Source: Roseomonas sp. (GTDB lineage: Bacteria > Pseudomonadota > Alphaproteobacteria > Acetobacterales > Acetobacteraceae). Taken from it: a DNA stretch of 64,000 nt. Position 1 is the first letter of the stretch, and every line of letters begins with the position of its first letter. The notes beneath the pieces were generated by a model. The model had not been told where the DNA came from. It made no database searches and saw only the letters and a program-made list of their open reading frames with translations. Shown in pieces: positions 26,568 through 36,133 of the stretch. The stretch covers positions 28,707 to 92,706 of the forward strand of contig JADCFX010000061.1 in NCBI GenBank assembly GCA_020249285.1, read 5' to 3'. The translations under genes were made by a program, and so were the position numbers.

Positions 26568-27905
26568 GTGACCGATAATTTCGAGGCTCTGCGCCTCAAC
26601 CCGCTTATCCTTCAGGCATTGAAGGATGAGGGCTACAAATCCCCAACCCCCATCCAGGCACAGGCCATTCCGGCCGTTCTGGAAGGGCGCGACCTTTTGG
26701 GCATCGCCCAAACCGGTACCGGCAAGACCGCGGCCTTTGCGCTGCCCTTGCTGCATAAGCTTGCCCTGCTGAAGGGCCGCCCGCCGCGCGGTGGCTGCCG
26801 CGTGCTGGTGCTGAGCCCGACCCGCGAATTGGCGACGCAAATCGCCGAAAGCTTCCGCACCTATGGCAAGCACCTTGGCTTTTCCATCGCGACCATTTTC
26901 GGCGGTGTCGGCTTTGGTGGCCAACGCCAGGCGCTTGGCCGCGGCATTGATGTGCTGGTGGCAACACCAGGGCGTTTGCAGGACCATCTGGAACAGGGTT
27001 CTGCGCGGCTCGATCACGTGAGCACGCTGGTATTGGATGAGGCGGATCAGATGCTCGATAAGGGCTTCCTGCCGGCCATTCGCCGCCTGATCCGTGCCGT
27101 GCCGGTGGAACGTCAGACGCTGTTTTTCAGCGCCACCATGCCGGTGGAAATCAACCGCCTGGCGGATGAAATGCTGAAATCGCCCGTGCGCGTGGCGGTG
27201 GCGCCGGTGGCGACCACGGCCGAGAAAGTGGCGCAGCGTGTCATTCACGCCAATCGGCAGGATAAGCGCCGCGTATTGGCGGAATTGCTGCGTGGCGAAG
27301 GCGTTGGTCGCGCGCTGATTTTCAGCCGCACCAAGCATGGGGCGGATCGAATTGTTAATCAGTTGGATCAAGATGGTATTAGCGCCAATGCGATCCATGG
27401 CAATAAATCCCAGAATGCACGCGAAGCAGCCTTGGCTGCCTTCCGTGATGGCCGCGCGCCGGTCATGGTGGCGACCGATATCGCCGCGCGTGGCATTGAT
27501 GTGGATGGCGTGACGCATGTCATCCAGTTTGATTTGCCGGAAGTGCCGGAAACCTATGTGCACCGCATCGGCCGTACCGCACGCGCCGGCGCTGCGGGGA
27601 TCGCGATTGCGCTGTGTTCAAGTGAAGACCGCGACAAGCTGCGTGCGATTGAAAAGCTGATCCGCACGCAGATCCCGGCGGAAGATCGCCGCACTGGGGA
27701 AGCCGAGGAAGCAGCCCCAGCACGTCCGCTGCGTCAGCCCCGCCCGCAACGCGCGGCGCAAAAGCCGCGTCAGGCGCAGGAACAGCAAAGCCCGCGCCGG
27801 GCATCCTCCGGCCCGGCCCGTAGCGGCGGTGGCGGTGGCGAAGCGTCGCGCCGCCGCGCAGGCTCAGCCCCCGGTTCGGGGCAATTTGGGCGTTTGCCGC
27901 GCTGA
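26568..27905 (+). CDS. rhlE: DEAD-box RNA helicase, RhlE-like
   Basis: A 445-residue ATP-dependent RNA helicase. Motifs in order: Q motif (YKSPTPIQAQAIP), I (AQTGTGKT), Ia (PTRELA), Ib (TPGR), II (DEAD in VLDEADQML), III (SAT), IV (LIFSRTKHG), V (ATDIAARGIDV) and VI (HRIGRTARAG). The C-terminal 65 residues are basic and low-complexity (Arg, Gln, Pro, Gly), typical of RhlE RNA-binding tails. GTG is the start, with TAGGA upstream. Expected role: remodelling of ribosomal or messenger RNA, often under cold stress. The tail favours RhlE over DeaD. Confidence 0.88.
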   Translation: MTDNFEALRLNPLILQALKDEGYKSPTPIQAQAIPAVLEGRDLLGIAQTGTGKTAAFALPLLHKLALLKGRPPRGGCRVLVLSPTRELATQIAESFRTYGKHLGFSIATIFGGVGFGGQRQALGRGIDVLVATPGRLQDHLEQGSARLDHVSTLVLDEADQMLDKGFLPAIRRLIRAVPVERQTLFFSATMPVEINRLADEMLKSPVRVAVAPVATTAEKVAQRVIHANRQDKRRVLAELLRGEGVGRALIFSRTKHGADRIVNQLDQDGISANAIHGNKSQNAREAALAAFRDGRAPVMVATDIAARGIDVDGVTHVIQFDLPEVPETYVHRIGRTARAGAAGIAIALCSSEDRDKLRAIEKLIRTQIPAEDRRTGEAEEAAPARPLRQPRPQRAAQKPRQAQEQQSPRRASSGPARSGGGGGEASRRRAGSAPGSGQFGRLPR

Positions 27906-27906
27906 A

Positions 27907-27950
27907 GCGTTTCCGAACCGAGTAGAATCACTTGGCGTTTCGGGAAATGC
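27907..27950 (+). repeat. 44-bp palindromic repeat, copy at helicase 3' end
   Basis: GCGTTTCC (27907-27914) pairs with GGAAATGC (27943-27950), with one wobble; the inner segment has GAATCACTTGGCG as in the best copy. It begins one base after the helicase TGA. Confidence 0.75.
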
Positions 27951-27958
27951 AATCAATC

Positions 27959-27995
27959 GCTCAGAGCATGCATGCTAGGCAGATATGCTCTGAGC
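27959..27995 (+). terminator. strong hairpin between helicase and Bug genes
   Basis: Perfect 11-bp arms GCTCAGAGCAT (27959-27969) and ATGCTCTGAGC (27985-27995) around a 15-base loop, between two convergent genes. There is no T-run, so it may be a bidirectional 3'-end barrier rather than a classical intrinsic terminator. Confidence 0.45.
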
Positions 27996-28032
27996 GCCTT
28001 CAAGCGCACCGAGGCAGACCGGAGGGCGCTGC

Positions 28033-28995
28033 CTATGCCGGCGCAAGGTTGAGGCGCCGCAGCAGCGCGCGTTCGTCATCCATGGTCTGGCGCATCGCTT
28101 CGCGATAGGCAGGACCATCCAGCAGGATCAGTGGCTGATTGACGCGTTCCAGGAATTGCAGATGCGCGGGGTCTTGCGCGGCGGCGGTGAAAGCCTCGGC
28201 CAATACGCGCACCACGCCGGGGTCCATCCCGCGCGGGCCAATCAACCCGCCCGGACTATCCACAACAATATCCAAGCCTTGTTCTTTCAGCGTCGCCACC
28301 TGCGGAAAGCGCTTGGCGCGCGCTGAGGTATAAATCGCAAGCAGGCGTAATTGCCCTGCTTCCACCATCGGCGCCCAGCCGGATGCTTCCGAGGCAAAAT
28401 CAATCTCGCCGCCCAGCAGCGCGCGTAATGTGTCCGACGTGCCGCGATAGGGCACATGGGTCCAGCTCAAGCCGCGTTGAAAGCCGATGCGTTCCACGAC
28501 CAGATGCTGCGTTGATCCAATGCCAAGCGTGCCGAAATTGAGCTTGCCCGGATTGGTCCGTGCATGGGCCAGCAATTGTTCAAGGCTTTGCCAGGGGGAA
28601 TCGGCGCGCACTACAAGCCCCATGACAAAGCCGGTGATTTGCAGGATATAGGTCAGATCATTGATCGGATCATAGGGCGGGCGCGGGTTCAGCAGCATTT
28701 GCCGCACCACGCCGACATGCATTTGCGAAATCGTATAGCCATCGGGCCGCGCTTCCTGCAGCGCCATGGCGCCCAGAATGCCGGAAGCCCCGCCGCGATT
28801 TTCCACCACCACCGGCTGGCCCAGGCTGCGTGAGGCATGATCCGCCATGATGCGAAAACCCACATCCGCCGGCCCGCCCGCGGCCCAGGGAATGATCAGG
28901 CGGATGGGCCGTTCCGGAAAGCGTGCCTGCGCCAGGGCTGGCATGGCAAGCAATGCCGAAGCGCCAAGCGCTACGCGACGGGTGATTTGCGCCAT
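28033..28995 (-). CDS. Bug-type receptor (tripartite tricarboxylate transporter substrate-binding protein)
   Basis: A 320-residue periplasmic receptor. An N-terminal export signal (ITRRVALGASALLAMPALAQ) precedes the Bug fold: PERPIRLIIPWAAGGPADV, VVVENRGGASGILGA and GTLGIGSTQHL, the loops that hold carboxylate ligands through water. No TctA/TctB membrane genes are nearby, so it is an orphan receptor, as is common in this family. It shares its strand with the upstream flavin monooxygenase gene (65-bp gap) and may belong to the same pathway. Confidence 0.88.
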   Translation of the reverse strand: MAQITRRVALGASALLAMPALAQARFPERPIRLIIPWAAGGPADVGFRIMADHASRSLGQPVVVENRGGASGILGAMALQEARPDGYTISQMHVGVVRQMLLNPRPPYDPINDLTYILQITGFVMGLVVRADSPWQSLEQLLAHARTNPGKLNFGTLGIGSTQHLVVERIGFQRGLSWTHVPYRGTSDTLRALLGGEIDFASEASGWAPMVEAGQLRLLAIYTSARAKRFPQVATLKEQGLDIVVDSPGGLIGPRGMDPGVVRVLAEAFTAAAQDPAHLQFLERVNQPLILLDGPAYREAMRQTMDDERALLRRLNLAPA

Positions 28996-29060
28996 TGTCT
29001 TAACCCCTTATTGGCTTGCTCAGTTTGCGCGCGAAAATCACCCTGCGGCAAGGGCCAGGA

Positions 29061-30200
29061 CTAAGCCGGCAGGCGTAGCCCAAGCCGTTCCAGCCGCGGC
29101 AGCACTTCCTGCACGAAATAGGGAATTTCCTTGAGGTAATCGAGGAAGGCGATGGTGCAGCCGGCAAGGCCCGTCGCACTCATGCGCGCCATTTCATCGG
29201 CAACGTCATCAGGCGTGCCGACAAAGGGGTAGGAACCGGGATAGGCGCCATCGAATTTGAAGCGGCCTTCACGTGTGAAGCGGTTTTCAAAGGGCCGCGC
29301 TATTTGTTGCCCTGGTGTGCCCACCACGGCGCCGCGGTTGTTCCGATAATAGGCTTGGCCCGCCGTATCTGCCATTTCCTCGGCGAAATAATGGAAAAAT
29401 TCCTCGGCTTCCCGCCGTGTTGGGCGGCAGACCACATGGCCCATGGTGAAAACGCCAATCTGGCGCTGATGGCGCGCCATGTGCTGGCGCACATCTTCAA
29501 GCAGTGCTGGCACCTGGTCCAATTCCGTCACGTTCAGGAACAGCACATCAGCGGCCTGAGAGGCGAAGTCCCGCCCCGCCGGCGAAAACCCCGCCGACAT
29601 CACCGGCGGCCAGGGGCGTTGCACGGAAACTGGATTGGTGTGGCAATTCTTGAGCTTGAAGAATTCCCCATCCCAATCGAATTCCGGCCCGCCCGCCAGC
29701 ATTTTGGACCAGATGCGGAACCATTCCAGCCCATGCTGATAGCGCTTATCCTGCTGGATTGTAACGCCGTGCAGGTCAAATTCCGCCTGGTTCCAGCCAC
29801 AGACGATATTGAGCCCCGCGCGCCCATGGCTCACGTGATCAATGGTTGCAATCGCCTTGGCGCCGAAGGCGGGGGTGACGATCGGCACATGCACGGTGGA
29901 AAAAATCGCGATGCGCTTCGTGATGGCGGCAAGGGCCGCGCCATGCGTCAGCGTTTCAAAGGATTTGCCATAGATGTTCGCATCGCCCTGATAGCCGCGC
30001 CATTTCGCGACCGGCAGAATGAATTCAAGGCCGGCCGCATCGGCGATTTGCGTCATCGCCGCAATGTCATCCCAATCGGCCTTCCAGCGTTCCGGCGCAC
30101 GGCTCATGGTCAGGCCGCCATCGCAATTGGCGCTGAATATGCCGAGCTTGAATTTATTCAGGCCGAAAAGCGGGTTCTGCGCCCGCGCATCCTGTTCCAT
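29061..30200 (-). CDS. LLM-class flavin-dependent monooxygenase (RutA/SfnG-like)
   Basis: A 379-residue luciferase-like TIM-barrel enzyme using reduced FMN and O2. Family segments include KLGIFSANCDGG, FILPVAKWRGY, IATIDHVSHGRAGLNIVCGW and EFDWDGEFFKLKNC, closest in pattern to RutA and SfnG/SsuD monooxygenases that open ring or C-S bonds. The start is the ATG at 30200. The downstream orphan Bug receptor on the same strand suggests uptake and oxidation of one organic acid or sulfonate. Substrate unknown. Confidence 0.85.
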   Translation of the reverse strand: MEQDARAQNPLFGLNKFKLGIFSANCDGGLTMSRAPERWKADWDDIAAMTQIADAAGLEFILPVAKWRGYQGDANIYGKSFETLTHGAALAAITKRIAIFSTVHVPIVTPAFGAKAIATIDHVSHGRAGLNIVCGWNQAEFDLHGVTIQQDKRYQHGLEWFRIWSKMLAGGPEFDWDGEFFKLKNCHTNPVSVQRPWPPVMSAGFSPAGRDFASQAADVLFLNVTELDQVPALLEDVRQHMARHQRQIGVFTMGHVVCRPTRREAEEFFHYFAEEMADTAGQAYYRNNRGAVVGTPGQQIARPFENRFTREGRFKFDGAYPGSYPFVGTPDDVADEMARMSATGLAGCTIAFLDYLKEIPYFVQEVLPRLERLGLRLPA

Positions 30201-30318
30201 GGCGTTTCCTCTTCTGGCTCAGTCTGCGGCGCGGGGAGGGGCTCGGCAAGGTGCCGGGAATGATTGCATCCTGCCCTGGGATCGGGAATGATTTCGCCTA
30301 GTAGCAAGGGGAAACACC

Positions 30319-30702
30319 ATGACCGCTTGGCCCAATACCGCCCGCCCGGGGGAGCCTTCGGATACCGCAAGGCCGTGGCATTGGTTGGCGCGCTTGGATG
30401 ATGGCGGGCAGGCGCCTGTGCCGCTTGGTTGGAATCCAGCGGCGCGGCAATGGCTTTCCTGGGATGGCAGCGCTTTGGCGCCGGAAGAAGCGGCGCGGCG
30501 CTTTCGCTATCTTGGCCCAGCGCTGACACCGGCTGAAGTAGCAGCGGAAACCGCGCAAGCTGACGTGGTGGAGGCGCTGCCCGCACCCCCAATTGATATG
30601 GTCCCGAAGCGCGATGCCATCCGCAATCATTTGTTGATTTTTGTTGGCAGTGTGGTGGCGACATTGTTCCTGGCGGAAAAAATTGTGCAGTGGCGCCAGT
30701 AG
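30319..30702 (+). CDS. small hypothetical protein with C-terminal membrane anchor
   Basis: A 127-residue protein, not recognised. The first 100 residues are soluble and Trp/Pro/Ala-rich (RPWHWLARLDDGG, LGWNPAARQWLSWDG), resembling a small SH3-like or WW-like module. Residues 104-121 (LLIFVGSVVATLFLAEKI) form a single membrane segment close to the C-terminus. CAAGGGGAAA lies before the ATG. It stands between divergent catabolic genes with no clear partner. Confidence 0.6.
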   Translation: MTAWPNTARPGEPSDTARPWHWLARLDDGGQAPVPLGWNPAARQWLSWDGSALAPEEAARRFRYLGPALTPAEVAAETAQADVVEALPAPPIDMVPKRDAIRNHLLIFVGSVVATLFLAEKIVQWRQ

Positions 30703-30867
30703 GAACACGCATTTTTGTGTCTCGTCAGCGGCTTATTTCGAAAGCGGTGCGCTTTGGCGGGGATTTCATGAGCCAAAACGCAAGAAACGCCTTTGCAGCC
30801 GCGCCCGCCTTGCGTCATGCTGGTATGCATCAAGGGGCCTGAACAAGCCCCATGCAGGGAGGATTTC

Positions 30868-31866
30868 ATGTTTAACCGTCGCAAGCTGTTGGCGCTCACC
30901 GCGCTCTCACCCCTTGCTGCGCCAATCATTTTGCGCGGCGCAGTAAGCCCTGCGGCTGCGCAGGCGCCCTGGCCCAGTCGGCAAATCCGCATGATCATCC
31001 CCTGGCCGCCCGGTCAGGCGACCGACATTGTGGGACGACTGGCCGGGCAAAGGCTTCAGGAAAGGCTGGGCCAATTGGTGGTGCCGGAAAACCGCCCGGG
31101 TGCGGGCGGGCAGATCGGCACGGATCTGGTGGCCAAGGCGCCACCTGACGGCAATGTTATCCTCTCGGCCTCCATCGGTCCCATCACCTTCAGCCCGCTG
31201 GTGCAGCGCACCCCCTATGATCCCGAACGCGAATTGGCGCCGGTGGTGATCTTCGGCATCGCGCCCTTCATGTTGCTGGTGAAGCCTGATTTCCCGGCGC
31301 AGGATTTGCGGAGCTTCATGGCGCTGGTGAAGGCCAATCCAGGCAAATACAGCTATAATTCATCGGGCATTGGCGGCGCGCAGCATCTGGTGTGCGCGCT
31401 GTTCCTGGCAAAAGCGGGGCTGGATGCGCTTCATGTGCCTTTCCAAGGCAGCGGGCCGGCGCTGGCGGCTTTGCTCGGCGGCCAGGTGGATTTTGGCTTT
31501 GATACGCCTGCTGCGGCGGGGCGCCTGGTGCGCGATGGGCAGCTCCGCGCGCTTGGGCTCAGCACCGGCAAGCCTTCGGCCCAGGTGCCGGGCATTCCGC
31601 CGGTCGCGGCTGTGGGTGGCCCCGCGGATTATGATGTCGGCGGCTGGAATGGGCTGATGGTGCCAGCCGGCACGCCGCGCCCGATCATTGATCGCATCTT
31701 CACGGAAATCCGCGATGGGATGCAGGTGCCGGAAGTGCGCCAGCGCTATGAGTCCGTGGGCTTCGATATTGACCCAATGGGGCCCGAGGCCATGCTGCAA
31801 CATATGCGGAAGCTCTGGGCTGAATTCGGCCCTCTGATCCGTCAATTGGGGATAAGGGCCGAATAG
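30868..31866 (+). CDS. Bug-type receptor (tripartite tricarboxylate transporter substrate-binding protein)
   Basis: A 332-residue periplasmic receptor. The N-terminal signal (MFNRRKLLALTALSPLAAPI...AAA) is followed by RQIRMIIPWPPGQATDI, VVPENRPGAGGQIG and YSYNSSGIGGAQHL, the diagnostic Bug segments. GGGAGGA sits correctly before the ATG at 30868, so this start is preferred over an earlier in-frame one. No TctAB partner genes are nearby. It converges on moeA. Confidence 0.88.
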   Translation: MFNRRKLLALTALSPLAAPIILRGAVSPAAAQAPWPSRQIRMIIPWPPGQATDIVGRLAGQRLQERLGQLVVPENRPGAGGQIGTDLVAKAPPDGNVILSASIGPITFSPLVQRTPYDPERELAPVVIFGIAPFMLLVKPDFPAQDLRSFMALVKANPGKYSYNSSGIGGAQHLVCALFLAKAGLDALHVPFQGSGPALAALLGGQVDFGFDTPAAAGRLVRDGQLRALGLSTGKPSAQVPGIPPVAAVGGPADYDVGGWNGLMVPAGTPRPIIDRIFTEIRDGMQVPEVRQRYESVGFDIDPMGPEAMLQHMRKLWAEFGPLIRQLGIRAE

Positions 31867-31873
31867 CGCTGAA

Positions 31874-33097
31874 TTAGACGCCCAATTCGCCGAGCATAAT
31901 CGCCTCAACCTCAGCCCCTGCGGGCAAGGCGGGGGCGAAGGGTGCGCGCAGCACCAGCGCATCGGCGCGCGCCAGCGTGGCGAGCATCGAGCTATCCTGC
32001 ACCGGGAAGGGCCGTACCGTGATGTGCCCTTCGGCGTCGGCCTCCAAGCTCGCGCGCAGGAAATCGGCACGGCGGTCATTTTCGGCCAAGGGTGCGGCGC
32101 AGATCACGCGCCGGCTTGGCGTGGGCGCGCCGGGCAGGCCAGATAGCCGCGCCAGCGCGGGCAACAGAAACACAATGCCGCAAACCAGCGCCGAGACCGG
32201 ATTGCCCGGCAGGCCCAGCACCGGCACGCGCCCCAAGCGCCCCCAGATCAAGGGCTTGCCGGGCCGCATGGCGATTTTCCAGAAGCCGAGTTCAAACCCC
32301 TCGCCGCCCAGCGCCTTTTGGATCAGATCATGTTCGCCCACACTGGCGCCGCCGGTGGTCACCAGCAGATCATAGCCATGGGCAGAGGCAGCGATATCGG
32401 CGATGGCGCTGGCATCATCGGGGGCGATGGGCAGCACAATCGGCTCACCCCCGCCAGCGCGGATCAGCGCCGCCAAGGCATGGGCATTGGAACTGACAAT
32501 GCCGCCCGTGGGGATGGGGTCTCCGGGCAGTGCGATTTCATCGCCGGTGGCGAGTATGCCCACGCGTGGGCGCCGATGCACGGCAAGCCAGGGGTTATTG
32601 CTGGCCGCAGCAAGGCCGATATCGCGCGCCGTCAGGCGCCGGCCCTGCGCCAAAAGTGTTTCACCCTCGGCGAAATCCAGGCCGCGCTTCCGCACCCAGC
32701 GCTCCGCGGTGACGCCTTCCTTCACAATTACAGCGCCATCAGCGGCTTCGGCATCTTCCTGCAACAGGATCGAATCGGCCCCGTCGGGCAGGAAGCCGCC
32801 GGTGAAAATCCGCACCGCCTGACCAGGGCCGACTGACCCTACAAAAGGATGCCCCGCCGGCGCCGCGCCAATCACGGCAAGCCTTGCGCCCAAAACGCCA
32901 TCCGCCGCGCGCAAAGCATAGCCATCCATGGCGGACATATCAGCGGGCGGCTGCGTGAGCCGCGCCAGTACGGGGCGCGCCAGCACGCGCCCGGCTGCGT
33001 CGGGCAAGGCAATAGTCTCGGCAGCGGTGGGCGTCAGCGACGCCAGGATGCGCGTGCGGGCTTCTTCAACCGGCAGCAAGCCGCCCTTTTCAGCCAC
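31874..33097 (-). CDS. moeA: molybdopterin molybdotransferase MoeA
   Basis: About 407 residues from the GTG at 33097. MoeA inserts molybdate into adenylylated molybdopterin. Family segments: [64 protein letters not shown] and [10 protein letters not shown]. The GTG overlaps the end of moaC by eight bases, so it is coupled to moaC at the end of the trpGDC-moaC-moeA operon. Confidence 0.9.
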   Translation of the reverse strand: MAEKGGLLPVEEARTRILASLTPTAAETIALPDAAGRVLARPVLARLTQPPADMSAMDGYALRAADGVLGARLAVIGAAPAGHPFVGSVGPGQAVRIFTGGFLPDGADSILLQEDAEAADGAVIVKEGVTAERWVRKRGLDFAEGETLLAQGRRLTARDIGLAAASNNPWLAVHRRPRVGILATGDEIALPGDPIPTGGIVSSNAHALAALIRAGGGEPIVLPIAPDDASAIADIAASAHGYDLLVTTGGASVGEHDLIQKALGGEGFELGFWKIAMRPGKPLIWGRLGRVPVLGLPGNPVSALVCGIVFLLPALARLSGLPGAPTPSRRVICAAPLAENDRRADFLRASLEADAEGHITVRPFPVQDSSMLATLARADALVLRAPFAPALPAGAEVEAIMLGELGV

Positions 33098-33569
33098 CGA
33101 TGAACTCGCCCGATTTGCCGCCGGCCTTATGCACCAGGCGGATGTCCTCAATCCGCATGCCGCGATCGGCGGCCTTCACCATGTCATAGACCGTGAGTGC
33201 GGCGATGCTGACGGCGGTGAGCGCTTCCATCTCCACCCCCGTCTTGCCGGTCAGACTCACGGTTGCTTCGATCACGATGGCGTCATCGCCTTCCGGTTCC
33301 AGATCAACCGAGACTTTCGAAATCATCAGCGGATGGCAAAGCGGAATAAGGTCCGATGTACGCTTGGCGGCCATGATGCCAGCAAGTCTCGCTACACCCA
33401 GCACATCACCCTTGCCCGCGCGGCCTTCGCGAATAAGCAGCAGTGTTTCTGGCGCCATCACAATGCGCCCGCGTGCGGTGGCCGTCCGCGCTGTCTCGGC
33501 CTTGGGGGAAACATCCACCATGGCCGCGCGGCCCGCGGCATCAAAATGTGTGAGCCGTGGCGTGCTCAG
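33090..33569 (-). CDS. moaC: cyclic pyranopterin monophosphate synthase MoaC (probable CTG start)
   Basis: MoaC converts the MoaA product to cyclic pyranopterin monophosphate in molybdenum cofactor synthesis. [37 protein letters not shown] and [10 protein letters not shown] are diagnostic. The first ATG (33521) would give only 143 residues and drop the conserved N-terminal [12 protein letters not shown], which is encoded in frame upstream. Extending to CTG at 33569 gives 159 residues, the usual MoaC length, and forms a CTGA overlap with the trpC stop, where ATGA is normal elsewhere in this genome. I therefore call CTG the likely start. No ATG, GTG or TTG is available in frame in that stretch. 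Confidence 0.85.
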   Translation of the reverse strand: MSTPRLTHFDAAGRAAMVDVSPKAETARTATARGRIVMAPETLLLIREGRAGKGDVLGVARLAGIMAAKRTSDLIPLCHPLMISKVSVDLEPEGDDAIVIEATVSLTGKTGVEMEALTAVSIAALTVYDMVKAADRGMRIEDIRLVHKAGGKSGEFIGG

Positions 33570-34405
33570 GACACGTCCACCAAAGCGCGCGCGGCGGCGG
33601 CAACATCCGCCTGGCGCATGAGGTGTTCGCCCACCAGAATGCAGCGTGCCCCAGCGGCGGCCATGCGGCGCACATCATCTGGGGTGCGAATGCCGCTTTC
33701 GGCGACCGGCAGGCGGTCTGCCGGGACCAGCGGGGCAAGCGCATCGCTGGTCGCAAGATCGGTCTGCAAGCTCCGCAGGTCACGGTTATTGATGCCGATC
33801 AGGCGGGTCTCAAGGCCAAGGGCGCGGTCCAACTCGCGCCGGTCATGCACCTCAGCCAATACGGACATATCGAGCGAGCGTGCGATATCTTCCAATTCGC
33901 TCGCCTGCGCATCGGTGAGCGCTGCCATGATCAGCAGAATGCAATCGGCCCCCATGGCGCGGGCTTCAAACACCTGCCAGGGATGGATCATGAAATCCTT
34001 GCGCAGCACCGGCAGCGCGCAAGCCGCGCGGGCGGCTTCCAGATGCTCCACGGCGCCTTGGAACCAGGGCGCATCGGTCAGCACGGAAAGGCAGGCGGCG
34101 CCACCCGCCTCATAGGCGCGGGCGAGTGCTGCGGGTTCAAACGGATCACGAATCAGCCCGCCCGAGGGGGAGGCGCGCTTGATTTCGGCAATCAGCCCTG
34201 TGCGGCCCTCGCCAATCCGTTCACAAATTGCGCCAACAAAGTCACGGAGCGGCGGCGCAGCCGCAGCGCGGCGTTCAATTTCCGCCTGCGGGGTGACTTC
34301 CATCCGCTCGGCGACTTCGCGCGCCTTATCGGCCAGGATACGGGCCAGGGTGTCAGGGACCGATGCGGCATCGGTCGAGGGCACCGAGATATGGGGTGCA
34401 TTCAT
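33566..34405 (-). CDS. trpC: indole-3-glycerol phosphate synthase TrpC
   Basis: A 279-residue TIM-barrel enzyme closing the indole ring in tryptophan synthesis. Diagnostic segments: [37 protein letters not shown] and VAESGI. The ATG at 34405 shares its A with the trpD stop (TGATG), which makes it a better start than the frame's earlier ATG. Its own TGA overlaps the proposed CTG start of moaC. Confidence 0.93.
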   Translation of the reverse strand: MNAPHISVPSTDAASVPDTLARILADKAREVAERMEVTPQAEIERRAAAAPPLRDFVGAICERIGEGRTGLIAEIKRASPSGGLIRDPFEPAALARAYEAGGAACLSVLTDAPWFQGAVEHLEAARAACALPVLRKDFMIHPWQVFEARAMGADCILLIMAALTDAQASELEDIARSLDMSVLAEVHDRRELDRALGLETRLIGINNRDLRSLQTDLATSDALAPLVPADRLPVAESGIRTPDDVRRMAAAGARCILVGEHLMRQADVAAAARALVDVS

Positions 34406-35424
34406 CAAGAAATATCCTTGGGGGGGCATAACGCCCGAAGGCGGGCCAATACTCCAAACGCAGCCCCTTCGTCTATGGCCCTGGCGGCCAAAGCGACGCC
34501 AGCCTTAAGATCAACTGCCTTGCCGGCCACGATCAGCGACGCAGCGGCATTCAGAAGCACCACATCACGATAGGCACCAGGCGCGCCGCGCAGCAGGGCT
34601 TCCAAAGCGGCGGCGTTTTCCGCGGGGTCCCCGCCCTTGAGCGCCGAGGCCGGGGCGCGTGTAAGCCCAGCATCTTCCGGGGTCACGGTAAATTCCCGAA
34701 TGGCGCCATTCTCCAGCGCCACCACCTGGCTGTCGCCGGAAAGCGTGAGCTCATCCAGGCCATCGCCATGCACCAGCCAGGCGCATTCGGTGCCGAGTCG
34801 GGCCAGTGTTTCCGCCATGGGGCGAAGCCATTGCGGCGAAAAGGCGCCTGTCATTTGCAGCTTGACCCGGGCGGGATTGGCCAGCGGCCCAAGCAGGTTG
34901 AAGATGGTGCGCGTGCCTAATTCCATGCGCGGGCCGGCAGCATGGCGCATGGAAGCGTGATGGCGAGGCGCCATCAGAAACACCATGCCGGCATCGCGCA
35001 GCACTTCCGGCAATTTTTCCATCGGCACATCAAGCGAAATGCCAAGCGCCGAGATGGCATCCGCAGCCCCAGACCGCGACGACAGCGCGCGATTCCCATG
35101 CTTTGCTACCGGCACACCACAACCCGCCACGACCATGGCCGTGGTGGTGGAAATATTCAGCGTCCCCGCCGCATCGCCCCCGGTGCCGACGATATCCATC
35201 GCGCCCGGCGGCGCTTCAATCGCGACCATCCGCGCGCGCATGGCGCGCACCGCGCCGGTCATCTCGGCCACGGTTTCACCGCGCACGCGCATCGCCATCA
35301 GCATGCCGGCGATCTGCGCAGGTGTCGCTTCGCCTGCCATGATGATGCCGAAGGCTTCTTCGGCCTCGGCTTCCGTCAGGCGCGCACCATCAGCCAGCCG
35401 CGCCAGGATGGGTTTCAACGACAT
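34405..35424 (-). CDS. trpD: anthranilate phosphoribosyltransferase TrpD
   Basis: A 339-residue enzyme transferring phosphoribose from PRPP to anthranilate. [18 protein letters not shown] is the PRPP-binding signature, followed by [20 protein letters not shown] and [14 protein letters not shown]. It follows trpG with a four-base gap and shares a TGATG overlap with trpC. Confidence 0.95.
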   Translation of the reverse strand: MSLKPILARLADGARLTEAEAEEAFGIIMAGEATPAQIAGMLMAMRVRGETVAEMTGAVRAMRARMVAIEAPPGAMDIVGTGGDAAGTLNISTTTAMVVAGCGVPVAKHGNRALSSRSGAADAISALGISLDVPMEKLPEVLRDAGMVFLMAPRHHASMRHAAGPRMELGTRTIFNLLGPLANPARVKLQMTGAFSPQWLRPMAETLARLGTECAWLVHGDGLDELTLSGDSQVVALENGAIREFTVTPEDAGLTRAPASALKGGDPAENAAALEALLRGAPGAYRDVVLLNAAASLIVAGKAVDLKAGVALAARAIDEGAAFGVLARLRALCPPKDIS

Positions 35425-35428
35425 GGGA

Positions 35429-36028
35429 TCAGGCCGGGATGGCAGCGCCTTGGGTGGCGCCGGCGAGCTTCAGGAAATTGCGCAACAGGTCATGCCCATG
35501 GGCAGAGGCGATGCTCTCCGGATGGAATTGCACGCCCCAGACCGGCAATTCCCGATGCGCGAGGCCCATGATCAGCCCATCTTCCGTCCAGGCGGTGGGG
35601 TGGAGGCATTCGGGCAGGGTTTCGCGTTCCACGATCAGCGAATGATAGCGCGTGGCGGCGAAGGGTGAGGGCAGGCCGGCGAAGATATCCGTTCCCCCAT
35701 GATGCACATCCCAGACTTTGCCATGCACGGGTTCCGGCGCGCGGATCACGCGCCCGCCGAAAGCCTGGCCAATCGCCTGATGGCCGAGGCAGACGCCCAA
35801 AAGCGGCAGCTTCACCTCGGCGGCAAGCGAGATCAGCGGCAGGCAGATTCCGGCCTCATTCGGCGTGCAGGGGCCGGGGGAGAGCACCACGGCTTCGGGC
35901 TTCATCGCCAGCACCCCTTGCGGGTCTATGGCGTCGTTCCGCCTGACCTCTACCCGCGCGCCCAGATCGCCCAGGAAATGGAAGAGGTTGAAGGTAAAAC
36001 TGTCATAATTGTCGATCAGCAGGATCAT
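35429..36028 (-). CDS. trpG: anthranilate synthase component II (glutamine amidotransferase)
   Basis: A 199-residue class-I glutamine amidotransferase. The nucleophilic Cys is in [17 protein letters not shown] and the His-Glu pair in VQFHPESI. It supplies ammonia to TrpE, which is not encoded in this window. It is the first gene of trpGDC-moaC-moeA. The same domain can also serve p-aminobenzoate synthesis (PabA); the trp context favours the anthranilate role. Confidence 0.9.
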   Translation of the reverse strand: MILLIDNYDSFTFNLFHFLGDLGARVEVRRNDAIDPQGVLAMKPEAVVLSPGPCTPNEAGICLPLISLAAEVKLPLLGVCLGHQAIGQAFGGRVIRAPEPVHGKVWDVHHGGTDIFAGLPSPFAATRYHSLIVERETLPECLHPTAWTEDGLIMGLAHRELPVWGVQFHPESIASAHGHDLLRNFLKLAGATQGAAIPA

Positions 36029-36133
36029 GGACGTGATCCTTGGGCCGAAGGGGGAGAAGAATCAAGCGGCGGGCGTGGCGCCCTGGCCGAGAGCAAGCTA
36101 ATTTCGCGCCAAGCATGGCGGGGAGACATTGCA

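Noticed and set aside
27991..28030. Another copy of the 44-bp element next to the Bug gene stop
   Set aside because: AGCGCCTTC and GAGGGCGCT form an imperfect inverted repeat and the first bases resemble the element, but the inner stem and length do not match.
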